From Balanoglossus misakiensis (lineage: Eukaryota > Hemichordata), in assembly GCA_040954595.2 (NCBI GenBank), contig CM082579.2:5890001-5954000 (forward strand): a DNA stretch of 64,000 bases, in the 5' to 3' direction. Below are positions 12,525 to 23,800 of the stretch, piece after piece. The notes under the pieces were generated by a model, which did not search any database, was not told where the DNA came from, and was given only the letters and a program-made list of their open reading frames with translations. The position numbers and the translations under genes are program-made. How positions within the stretch are numbered: position 1 is the first letter of the stretch; each line of letters starts with the position of its first letter.

Positions 12525-15500
12525 CTGCAGGGGAATAAAAGAGACAACGCCGGTGAAAACGAAATCTTTCAAAAAAAAACATTATCAAACCGAAAAACGG
12601 TCACAGCATGTAACGCATCGCTGTTTGCTATCAACTTCGGGAAATATGAAAGATTTGTCCCCCCCCCCAAAAAAAAAATAACATCTTGAAATCGTTCTGT
12701 CATTTTTTTCTATTATTTCGTGACTTTCGATAAGAGAGATTATCGGACATGACACTGCATGGGGAATAGGCTCGATTCCAGGGCTTAACAACGGCAAACA
12801 GAAAGCGGAAATTAAAAGGAATACAGAATAGCCCTGGGGAGCTGGGAATAAAGCAAATTTTGTAATGGATTATTGAAGCTGAGAGAGTGCAGCGGCAATC
12901 GTGATGCTGATCCATTGCACGAGGGAAATTGACAAACTGGGATTTCTTTTGATAGCGAGTGGTGCCTTCGTTTTGTTCAGGAAATTTTCGCATTTTTCAT
13001 CTCGAAATAAAAAAAAGGTTGGAGGTCGTCGGGGATACTGATGTTGCAGAACACAAATAACGATCTGTTTCTGCTATTAGAGACGCTTTCTGTCTTGATG
13101 TGACGTGTAATGGAGAGTAGGCCAATCGGTGTCAGGAGCAACTCCTGAGTCCGCAGTGATGATTTTATTAAACGACTCGGATATTACATATTAGTGGAAT
13201 AAAATTCTGGAGACTAGACTCATTCGTCTCTTGGGTATCACAGGCCAGCCTTTCAAAAGTCAATTAAGCCGCGTTTGCAGCGATATTGCTTTTTTTGCGC
13301 GCTATACTGTTTCGATCCTACACAGACTTCGCCGCGAAATGTGAAAGGGCCCGAATTCGAAAGCCCAAAACACCGAATACGTTGGAACGCTTCGAGTTTC
13401 ACTCCCACCTGAGAATACGGTTCTGGTCTTTACTCCGTGGTTCTCATCAACCAAGATAACAACAATCTACAATGTGGGCGATCTGTGCGGCAGGTAAACA
13501 TGGCATTGCATTGGTGTGGGTGGATTTGTCATCAGCTTTTCACGGGTTGTATCTTAACTTAAAAATTCGTTTGCGACAAAAGCCCGTGTTGTCGGTGGGG
13601 CCGCGCCAAGTGGTGGTTTTTTTTAGACAGCACAAACGAAGGTGTGCCCTGTGTGTGTGTATACCGCCAGCTTCACCGCGAAGTATGCCGCATTTTATCA
13701 GACCTATAGCCGCCTGATCTAGAACGCCGCAATTCAGTGCTTTCAACACTTCAAGATTTGCAAGTCGCGGTTTGTTTGAATGACTCCCTGAATCAAGTGT
13801 AATGCTGCCGCTATCCCCAAAAGATTCTGAATGGATTTTTTTTTTTGCATTCTGCTCGAGATGAGCGGCTTTGCTACACAGAGAAAAAAAATGATCGCAA
13901 TTTGAATAATTGCATGTATCTCGGTGAGTCGGTGTGTGTGCAAACGCATTGCGTGGGCAGCGAATATTCAAATTGTCAGGGAAGCCATATCCGTTTCATT
14001 TCACGGCAAAGTGCGTGCACCAACGCAAATCCCCCTACGCTCGCTCGAACCACATTTCTCGTCTCCTCTGGAAATCGTCCACCCCGAAACACACACACAC
14101 ACACACGCACCAGGATGGACCCACTATAATTCCATTTTGCACCGGAAATTCAAAGGTGGATACCTGCCCGCACACGACCCTTGCCCTTCTCACGCTGACG
14201 TAAACTGCGACGACTCACAGCCCCGCCACTTGTTTAATGTGCGGGTATTAAATTATGACGGCAGGTAACCGCCCTGTGTGTTTTGACCCGTTATTCACTG
14301 AGAATTATTTATAAATTGAATTTGGATAAAACGGGAGAATGAACATACGGTGATCAAATTAGCGCAAATAGAAGGAGTGGTTGCGAGTCGTGACTGGGGC
14401 TCTGCGGGTCGATCTGTTTGTATACTATGGACGGCAGCGATCATGTTTTTTTACCGGTGCACTTGTAAAAATACCCAAACGCGGCATATGACGAGAAAAG
14501 CGCAACTAATACGCCCTTTCGATCGTCAACTAGGTTAACTGTCTTCAACACTCGAAAACGTGTCTGGCAATCACGTGAATTAAAAAACTCATACTCTTTT
14601 TCGCATAATCTATCAACAATGCCCAGAAACTCTGTTATAAATTGGGCGTTGAACTTGCTTACCGTGATTGGGCAGTGGGAAGTGCCGTAGAGGACGCCTC
14701 TTTTGTTCATTGCAAGGTACTTTCCACTGTAGACGCCCTTGATTGCGACGATGGTCGGAGGCCTAACGGAGATTATTTCCACTTGAGCTGTAACCAATAA
14801 ATAAAATGGGAAAATGGGATTATGTGTGTGGCAGACGAACAGACATGGTCGGGAAATCAAATCGAATTTTGTCTATGTTTGTATTAAAGAATCGAATTGT
14901 GTCGACGCTCAACTCACTCTTGGCGGCACGCTTGAAATATCGCCAGAAGCAGATTTTGCAGAATTATAGGACAGCATTAAGGGGATATAAGTCCATCGAG
15001 ATTCTGTAATCACGTCGCACAAAACACCATCAAATCGATAGATTCCAATTAACATTTATGACTCTTCAAATTATATCGATCTGTCGGTATGTCAAAAGCG
15101 TCTACCATAGTGCTAATCGTCGAGTCCTGCAATCTATTTTAATTTGGTGTTTTATTTCTCTTCTTTTGTATGTAAACACCATTCGTCAATTTTTATGGGT
15201 GTATCTTCGTCGCCCAAATTTAGGGCATCGCGCCTTTATTGTTCCTGACACTGCGAGTGCCTTTAAGTTGGGTCGTTCGGGGTTCGCTTGGCATGTTTCG
15301 TGAATAGGTGGCTTTGTGTCTGTGATTTGTTTCTGGAACTATATGCAGCATCGTCTTAACACCGTGACTGTATGCTCATACAGAAAACGTGTATCCCCAT
15401 CTGTCTGTCTCTCACTTCTCCTGAAACCGTTTTGCTGTGTGATTTGTCTGATCATGTGAGACGACTGACAAGACTAGTGCAGTTTGTCATCTATGGTAGA

Positions 15501-18500
15501 TTTTGGGTGGCATGTAACACAGATACCACCTCCCTCTGTGACAAGCCACGGTCCTGGTCAAATTTCGAACCGGAGGATGTGGAAAAACTTACGGAGATAA
15601 ATTTTGTTAACAATAACGAGAGGCTGACTTTGGCGTTAAAATGATCGCCAGAGATGTCATTCGACCAGTGCGAATTGGACTACTTTCGATCGCAGTAAGT
15701 TAAGGTTATTTCAAGAGAGGCTAAACCGTCTTGCGAAAAAGGGGGGGGGGGTCTCCAGGTGCAAAAACAGTGACGTATTGCGTACAAATTGATGACGTCT
15801 TGCGGGATTTAACGGTTGACTGCGACTCGAGGGTAGATTTGCTGATCTGCGAAGGCCACGCTATCTGTTCGTTATTTGCTGCAGTAATTGTGCCATAGTG
15901 CCTCCGATTGTTTTGTGTAAAAATACATGTACATCACGTTTTGCCCTTATTTTACAGTGTGTCCCAACGTTATGGATTTGAGTCGTGAGGTACCTGCAAA
16001 ACATCAAAGAGAGCGCGTGTGTAAAATGAGAACTGGCGTCTACCATTCACGCATTTTCATCGACTGCTTATTTTTATCAAAGGTTAATGTATCGGAAAAT
16101 GGAGCGCAATTAAATTAATAAACCCGCTAGGCCAGTGATTAGAAGGCGTGGATTCTTTTTGATACCCGCAGCGAGCTCACAACGAGAATTAGAAGTCATT
16201 GGTGCTCGCTTCATCATTTTTTTTTCGCCAACGCAGGAACGAAGAAAAAGTGACCGCTGGTATTTGTTTTCGCCCGATTTTCCACGACCTTTGCTGCAGT
16301 CATTTTTCCCCGTCGCTCGTAAATGTCGACTCGAGAACTGCAATTAGCTTGCGCGATGTGCAAGGAAGCGTGCTGAGGATCATTTAGGTGAAAGTGGTAA
16401 GCCTCAATGATGATGGTGATGGCGGTGACGGGTCTGGCCGTGTGCCAACGTGTCTCCAAGCTCGTCGGATCTGTCTGTGTGGTTGTCTCGCGTGACATCC
16501 GAGCAAAGAGAGTTTTATAGAAGGTTTGACTCTCACAAAGGCCAGCAGTCGTGTTTCTTTTATGTGATGATTTGTATGATTTGATTATGAAGCTTATAAC
16601 GCGCCAGTCTTGAGACTCTGAACGCCCACTCCATGCACACCCGTCGAAAACTTGAAGGCTGAGGCATGAAGCTTTGCTTTCTTTCTCTTACAGATGTAAA
16701 TCTGTTGCACACACATTACCCCCTTTTCATTATTTTAGACCGCTGGTTGAATTTTCGGATTGGCAGGGTCGTACAAATTGTTGGGCGAACTTCGATCGTG
16801 CTCTTACATTTTATCTCGGCGCGTGCGTGTCATTCCCGGACCTGTACAAACCTCTAAGTTTACAGGTGCGGTGCCGAGTCGAGGCGAACAAAGCTTTATA
16901 TGCGATTTTTACTGAGATGGCAATATGTTGGGGGAACGGTCAGGTGACTCTTCTCAGTCATGGAATGTTTGACGTTGTTTAAACTCTGACAATCGGTCTA
17001 CAATTGATCCCTTAATGTATAGAAGACAAACATAAACATCTGTTATTTAATATTTATTTTTAAGCGACAAAGTGCACCGCCGACGATGTACTGTGAACCC
17101 GGGGGCCTCTCCCTTCCTTCCTCTCAAAAGTCGACAGAGAAGATCCGGCTCGAAAGATACCGAAGCAATCGCCAACGCATCGTGAAAGTTTTGGAGTTTT
17201 AGGTCGCCGATGATGGATTGCTGAAGTGTGGTGTTGTTGAGACCTCCCCAGGCTGTGTCTTGTCAAAGAGACAGTGGGGCCCATTTTGCCTCACCCCCTC
17301 CTTCTCATTCGGCTGGAATGTAATGCCCTCCTTCGGGCAGCAATTTTCTGAGCTGTGATTTTTACGCTCAGAGAGCATATCATTTGACTTTGCATGCTCT
17401 ATACCCACCGCGAATTTGCTGCATTGATAAGTAGCGAGAAAAAGTGCGTCCGGATTAAATGAGACGCCGCGGTTCCGAAAAAAAAGATCCGCCGAGGGCC
17501 ATTTCCCACCGTCGGCGCGGCTGGTTTGTGTTAAACCGATGCATGGCGTCGTGGAATCACGAGTACCGAATCTCGGCAAAGAACTATTGTCCCTCGAAAT
17601 GGTTTGCAAATTTACAGATTGTTTTACACGGTTCTTGTTTGGTCGTGTTTTGTCTTGCCCGCTTCGGTTCGCCCTTTCTCTCATGTCTTCACGGTTCCTT
17701 GGACCAGTCTCTAACTCCCCGGGGCTAGTAATCCATTAATTTTACTGTCAATTCGGATTCGTCTCTAAGTAACCATTCAATGGCGCAAGTACTTTTCGGG
17801 GGGGGGGGGCTCCTGACACACAAGATTATAGAATGACTTTATTCAGTAATTATCTCAAGCGAGACGCCAGAGTTTAGACGCATTTTCGGCATTCTTTGCA
17901 GTTTACAACAAACAGGTGGTCAGGTGAACGAGAACGGCTTTGGCTCCGACATGAAACTTTGCACAGACCGACCAGCCCCACCCCCCCCCCCTTACATGTC
18001 GGCATATGCACCTATGGCGCTGTTATTTTCCATAACCACCCTCCTCTCCAACACACATACACCTTGTGATGTACATGTACCATTTATTTCAGTACACACT
18101 GAATATGGCATGTTGGCTGTTGTTATAGTGCCCACCAAAGTCGACATGTAAATCAGCGCAAGATTTTAAACCCTAAGCACAATACAGCAGGACCTTGGAG
18201 CAACCTGCCGCTAAAGACAAAAAAACACCCTCTTCTCGCTGATTTACATGCTGTAGCCGGCGTGATAAGACGTTTTCAAATATCGTCGGGTGGGTGATCG
18301 ACATGGGCGCACAATGGCCCGCGTAATAATTACCTTGTCGGCGCTCGCTAATTAATTATCTCACTGCCTCGCATGTGAATGTTCACTTTTAAACGGCATT
18401 GTTTGGAGAAGTTGCGAATTCGGGGATTTACACACTTCATTTCGCCGCCCGGAGCCTAATTAACCGGGGCAAGAAGCTGTCAGTTGTTTCAACACGCGCG

Positions 18501-20856
18501 GTCGGTCACAAGCAGGCCACCAGCACGCCACCGCTGTTGCCTGCATGAGAGGCGCTCACAACGGCCGCAAGACAACGATGGCATTCGCCGAAAACAGAAC
18601 GGGGGGACATCCTGCTGGAAACAAAAGGTGCGCGCGAAATAATCCGATGAAGCGGCCCAGCGTCTCCTGAGAAATTTTACGTCATCCGCGACTTTCTCCG
18701 TTGCCAAGCGACCATAATTCCCAGAGTGCTCTCGCTATCACGGGAAGTCCCACCGTGGTTTCATTTCATCCGACACGGAAGCGATATTGCAATCGATCCA
18801 ATTCCTTTAAAAAATCAGACAGGTTGCGAAGATAGCGAAATACGTGTATCTTCTCGACTAGACGAGTAAAAAGCTTCTCCGACCCCGGAAAAACCCGAGG
18901 TCAAAGGTACCAGATTACCTGAAATATGCCGAGACTCTCATTCAAATTTAATGATTGAAATAAAGAATCCATGACGATTTCTGTCGCGATATGTAGAATT
19001 TTTTGCGCGGGGGGGGGGGGGGGGGGGCAAATTAAGTGAATACGCTCGATAAAGTCAATCACCAACCAACCGACAGACAGACAGACAAAAAAACCAAACA
19101 TAACGATTGTCATAGGTCGAGGAAAATTTTAGACCTAAAAATAGAAAAGATACTGTCCCAGGGACGGTCATTTCCCCCGTACACAGAATTTAATGTATGG
19201 TGTTAACAGCGTTATGTAAGGACCCTCCCTCGTCTATTTTTTTAATAAAAAAAAACAGGAACACGAATGAAATACCTGTTATTCATGCACCCACGTCACG
19301 TCGCCGCGGCCGGGCTTGGAACGTTTGTCATGCGCATCTAATAATTATTTGAGTGATGGTTGCCACCCATAGGCGACCTGCAGCCATTCGTCCAGAAAAT
19401 ATGGCCGGCTCCATATATTTTTTCCCGTGCCAATCGCGAAGCCGCTTCAAAAAGCGGACAGCGTTTTCTGTCACGGTGGTGTTAATTCCCGCGCCGATTT
19501 TATGTTTACCGGCAACACATTTAGCTGACGGGTGAAAATCATGGTGCCGTTTCGCGTTGAGCAATGTTGTGGGTGGGCGTCCTTTTCTTAATCTACCTTG
19601 TGTTTTTTATTTAAGAAAACAGACTTCATCGACAGAGAATAGATTTTAAATTATATTCTATATAAAAACTATTAGCGCTGAGATTGTTTTCAGAAACGAA
19701 AGTAAAGTGGCCCTGGCGTGACCTATGCGCAACAACGTCTATTCAGCGAAGTCCAATAGGCTATCGTAGCATACCTGGGTGGGTACGCGTATAATACGCC
19801 ATGTGGGGTCTCGCTGATATCGACTCAGTATGTCAGGAAAAAAAATAGAATCAAGGTCTTATATTTTCGTGACCAGATATGTAGTAAATCGCTGACACGA
19901 GCGAGACATATCGTGTATGTTTCCCGTCGGGTAACACTGATCCCGCCGACGAGTGTTTTATTTTGTGTCGAATGCTGATCAGATGGTGGGCCTCTCAGTT
20001 TGATCGATAGGCCGAGGCGAAAGGTCGTTTTTTTATGACATTCAACAGGGGTTTGAATGGTGAATGTGTAGGGCCATATCGATCGGCAAGTCTCAACACG
20101 CCATCGTCGGCATAATGGGGGCCGCCTCGGCAGGACCTGCCTACCATACATGTGTCGCGTTCAACTTTTCAGCATAGGGACCCACTGTATATTTTTTTGT
20201 AAAACACGACCCACTCCGGATCAAACAGGTGTCCGTCCAGACGCTCGCGGTCCGGGCCGCGGCTGTCGTCGCCCGCTGTTGGACGGGGACGGCCGGTTTA
20301 CGCGCGGCCGGATTCGACACGGAAATAATCAAGCGGTGAAGTCGTTCCGTAGATACACAAAATAGAGTGTGTTGTGTTTGCTCCTGTTGGCGTTTTTTGT
20401 CTTATTGTGTCCGTGTTTGGCCAGAGTTGAAGTATAGGCCAACACGTCATACGAAGCTGACGCTCTTTTCAGGTCAATCGCTTTTTTCGAAATAAAGTTT
20501 TTTTTTTACTCACCAAATTTATCGGATCCCGAATTCGTCCCGGTGACAGTCCCGTTTCCGAGCAGCTGAAGGTGGTACCCGGTTCGACTATATAACATAA
20601 ACAGTCGCGGGGCCTTCAATGAGTATTTGGTGATATGCGGCCGATCGCCTTGATAGTCCGTATCGTTCCCTAAATCAAATTGGTCGGCAAGCCAGGCGGG
20701 GTAAAGACCATCCATGTCCTGCACACCGTCCATTTTGTCATCCTCCGTTTGGCTCTGCTCATGCCAAGGAACCGCCGCACAACAGTTCAGTAGCGTCGAC
20801 CGGAGCGTGATCACTATAAGCGCGAAGTGGAGCGCTCGCTCGACAACAGTATGCAT
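12279..20856 (-). CDS. Fgf1/2-like: FGF-A: secreted fibroblast growth factor, complete three-exon gene
   Basis: Joining complement 20514-20856, 14663-14787 and 12279-12524 gives 714 nt, or 237 aa plus stop. Both introns are GT-AG and their phases match (phase 1, then phase 0). The protein starts with a hydrophobic signal-like segment (about residues 7-28), then an acidic linker, then an FGF beta-trefoil core (about 82-226). Core landmarks are RTGYHLQLL (91-99), IKGVYSGKYLAMN (130-142), YNTY (175-178), YYVAL and LFLPR (215-219). FGFs are extracellular ligands that bind FGF receptors with heparan sulfate; the basic stretch around 187-215 fits the heparin-binding region. Sequons NDT (64) and NGT (101) suit a secreted protein. 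The RGP-T--G-K--LFLP pattern resembles FGF1, and NUDT6 linkage points the same way, but a FGF3/7/10-type relationship cannot be excluded by eye. Family call very sure; subfamily moderate. Confidence 0.93.
12525..14662 (-). other. FGF-A intron 2
   Basis: 2138-bp GT-AG intron, donor GTAAGC and acceptor CCCCTGCAG. It contains a CA microsatellite at 14089-14107. No exon-like open frame matches a known family. Confidence 0.85.
14089..14107. repeat. (CA)n microsatellite
   Basis: About nine CA units inside FGF-A intron 2. Confidence 0.95.
14663..14787 (-). CDS. Fgf1/2-like: FGF-A coding exon 2
   Basis: 125 nt, entered at phase 1 after a TTACAG acceptor and left at phase 0 before a GTAAGC donor. 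It encodes residues 115-156, with the FGF motif IKGVYSGKYLAMNKRGVLYG. The equivalent exon of many vertebrate FGFs is 104 nt; this one is 21 nt (7 codons) longer, the extra residues lying at its end (HCPIT region). Confidence 0.92.
18327..18462. promoter_or_regulatory. Cluster of TAATTA homeodomain-type sites in FGF-A intron 1
   Basis: Four TAATTA hexamers (18327, 18349, 18353, 18457) lie within 136 bp in an otherwise moderately GC-rich setting. TAATTA is the core for Antp/Paired-class homeodomains. It is a candidate intronic enhancer; short AT-rich sites also arise by chance. Confidence 0.3.
19009..19027. repeat. G19 homopolymer tract
   Basis: Nineteen consecutive G on the plus strand, within FGF-A intron 1. 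Confidence 0.97.
20514..20856 (-). CDS. Fgf1/2-like: FGF-A coding exon 1 (signal peptide and first beta strands)
   Basis: 343 nt from ATG to a strong donor (TTTG then GTGAGT), leaving phase 1. It encodes residues 1-114 plus the first base of codon 115. The ATG at 20856 is chosen because a hydrophobic segment (FALIVITL) follows within ten residues, as in a signal peptide. An out-of-frame ATG lies 14 nt upstream (20870). A pyrimidine-rich run ending in CAG (20872-20874) just before it could be the acceptor of a 5'-UTR intron. The first conserved FGF cysteine (Y-C-R-T-G in most family members) is serine here (LYSRTGYHL). Confidence 0.9.
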
Positions 20857-23800
20857 GATCCAGCCGTCATTCTGAACAGAATGAGAATTTTGTCAGCGTC
20901 TGTCCATTTGGTGGCCGTGTGGCTCGCCAGCTAAAAGAAGGGTAACAAAAAAAATCCAAAACCGGCGAACTGCGAAAAACCGAGTTTAGATGACAGGTTG
21001 GTACAGGTACTTGTTTTGCCTTACATTGTCGACGGCTCCCCAAGCATGTAGAAAGAAATTGTGTGTAGTTGAAAAAAAACCCGCAGGAGTCCTAGCGCGC
21101 TGGCTGCTGCGTGAACTGAGAGTACACGGCAGATCTGGCTTGTGAATAGCGGACAAAATTTTCGGAGTCTCCCGGCAGGTACTTTCCAACCTCACACACA
21201 CAAAACGCGAAAACGTGCCACACCAGACAGGTCCGATATACGTGATAGTCCGGCGGTCGGGTTTGTGTCACTTAACAATGAACTTCGGATGACGCGGCGC
21301 AAAAGGTGAACGGTGAAGAATTTCTGCTGATGCAAGGTGTTAGTCGCACACACCGATGCCAGTGTACAAACTGATTATGCGAGGCATCAATACACCCGGG
21401 GAGTGTATGACGCCCTCTATGTACGTAGAAGCCATGCAGCGATCAATATAATAGTGACAGTAGCGTTGGTGCTATCAAATTATTTTTCCACGCCTTTAAA
21501 TATCGAGAATTTATGATCGATTACAAACAATATTCCGACAAGAATTTAACAGTGTTCTTTCAGCCCATTCTTAACTCAATTTAAAGGGGAGGTGTTTTTT
21601 TTATTTGGAAAGCAACGGCAAAATTTGGGGTAAAGAAAAATTCTGATAAGTACAGATATTCAAATTCTACACTTGGTAAAATCCTACGTTTGTGGCTAGT
21701 GACTTGTGCCAACTGCCTGGAATTGTCTTGTACATGTAATTGTCCGGCTCAGCTCGTGACCTGATGTAAAGCAATCTAATTCGGCTCTCCACTGACACCA
21801 GCTAACAGAGAAGCGTGGTGCGCTGGGTATAGATGGGCAACGTGTAATCATAAAACCTTGACTTCTTAATCACGTGCTGTGTCTATTTTACTGGGTCCCC
21901 CTCTTCAGCACCGCCAACTCGAGGTATCCATCCCCGGGGCGGGACTAACTTGACGAGAGGGTGGCAACACCGCAGAAAGGGACCAAGTGCCGCAGTGTCT
22001 CGTTGGCATTGTGTCGGCCATTGTGCGTGTATGCCGACTGGTTCTAAAAAACTCGGCTGGGTGCAACGAACTCGGCCCGGTAAATGAGCGATTGTTCGGC
22101 CCCCTTTCTTACAAACAGGGTCCCCCTTTTTGAGTGGAGCTGCACCGCTGCATGCCGGGATCGCCCGAGCCCGGACTACAATAAGCTGAAAGCCGGAGAG
22201 TTCGTTCGGCGACGTCATCTCAACAATGGGCGCAGTCGAGTGAAAGAAAACTACACAATGTAATGCGACTACAATACTAGCCTAGGGTAATTTGAAAAGA
22301 CGAAGATTAGGGCTCTACCACTGGTTACCGTACTCGCCAGACAAAATAGAAAAATAAACTAGGATCAGCAAGAGTAGTCAGAAGAGGCTGGTATAGTACT
22401 AGACTAGTAATTCGACGAGGAAAAGTTAAAAAAAAACACCTCAGCGTATGTCATTCACAAAAAACAAACGCATCTTCGAGAAAAGAAAACAATTATGGTG
22501 ATTAGATCCCTTAAAACAAATGATCACATCGTTCGCTATATATGGAAAAATGATATAAGAAATATATAATATCATTATTGCCTAAACGTGAATGAAATAT
22601 ACCAACGAACAATCCAATATGCAGCATAAAAAAAACTAACATACTGTGTACAATACAGATACTAGTATAAGCAATGTTATTGAATAGAAGTGAAGATGTG
22701 TTGCAATATGCAAACGACAAGACACATTATAATATACGGGTTAGCGAAATTAACACCTTTCCACACAGAAGTGACTGCCTGTTCTACATAATATCCATGC
22801 GAGATCTTCTAAAAATTGGCAACTTCTTCCTATAACTTAACATTAATAAAATGTTTTCCTAACTATGAATTTTGATAGGGGTCCAAAAGATACGTACGCT
22901 TGTATGCTGGCTTGTCAGGGCGTCCGCGATCATTGACTTAGCGTACGCGTCATCATTGTGGGTGCGCGTTCAAGTGTCGCAGATCATAGCAGATTCAGAG
23001 AGTGAGACTTACACAGCCAAATGATCCCGGTGATTGGACTTTATGCATCATTACAATTTGACATGAACCACTACAGTGACACTATGTTAAGATTATAGTT
23101 ACGTTTCCAAGAATAGTTACGGGCACATATCCCTAAGTTTAAAGCTGATTTAAATATGCAAATAAAAAGCAAGTTGACATGACACTCGCCGAGCAAGCTG
23201 GGCAATTATCCTTTCATCATCGACTATTCCGCACCACAGCAGTGGGGACATTCGATGACATTTTCTGAATTGGCAGGTGTTGCCTAACAAATCATTCATT
23301 TCATTGAAGACCGTGCGAATAATTATGACTGCGTCGTCATGGAAACAGACATAGTTAAGGATGAAGCATTGACTCTCTCGAGTTTTCGAGTATCTGCGGG
23401 TGAAAGACTCGCTACCGTAATTAAATGTTACACGCGCCGTATCTCCCGAGAGAACACTCGTCCGATCGTTGTAATCAGTTCACCCCAAACACTCTCGACT
23501 GGACTGGCTGATACGGCCCGGCCTGAAGGTCGACCTGAAATCGCGTTACCCTTTGTTGCAGCGGCAGACAGAAGGAATTATAGTTGCCCTATCTCAAAGT
23601 GGCCAGGCATGTATTGGCCGGCAGAACAAACAAAGACACCAATCAAAAAGGCCCCGGTAACCTCGCTCGCTGCTCGGCGCAAACAATTCACCCCAAACAC
23701 AGATTCAGAGAAATAATGCCAATTGTTATCCTTTGTTTGTTGACTAATTTGGTCTAAAAAAACTGGCGAGGCAAACCTACGAGTGTGCGGTGTTTGGTCT

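Larger units (their letters stand above)
14788..20513 (-). other. FGF-A intron 1
   Basis: 5726-bp GT-AG intron, donor GTGAGT and acceptor TTACAG. It contains G runs (about 15742-15751 and 19009-19027), a homeodomain-site cluster (18327-18462) and a CpG-dense stretch near its 5' end (about 20221-20330). The size and position suit an intron that holds enhancers, but that is inference. Confidence 0.8.

Noticed and set aside
21883-22218. 111-codon minus-strand open frame in a GC-rich block
   Set aside because: No family recognised; open frames of this length are expected in GC-rich DNA. The block may be promoter or untranslated sequence instead.
23339-23716. 125-codon plus-strand open frame
   Set aside because: No recognisable domain, no plausible splice partners and ordinary composition.
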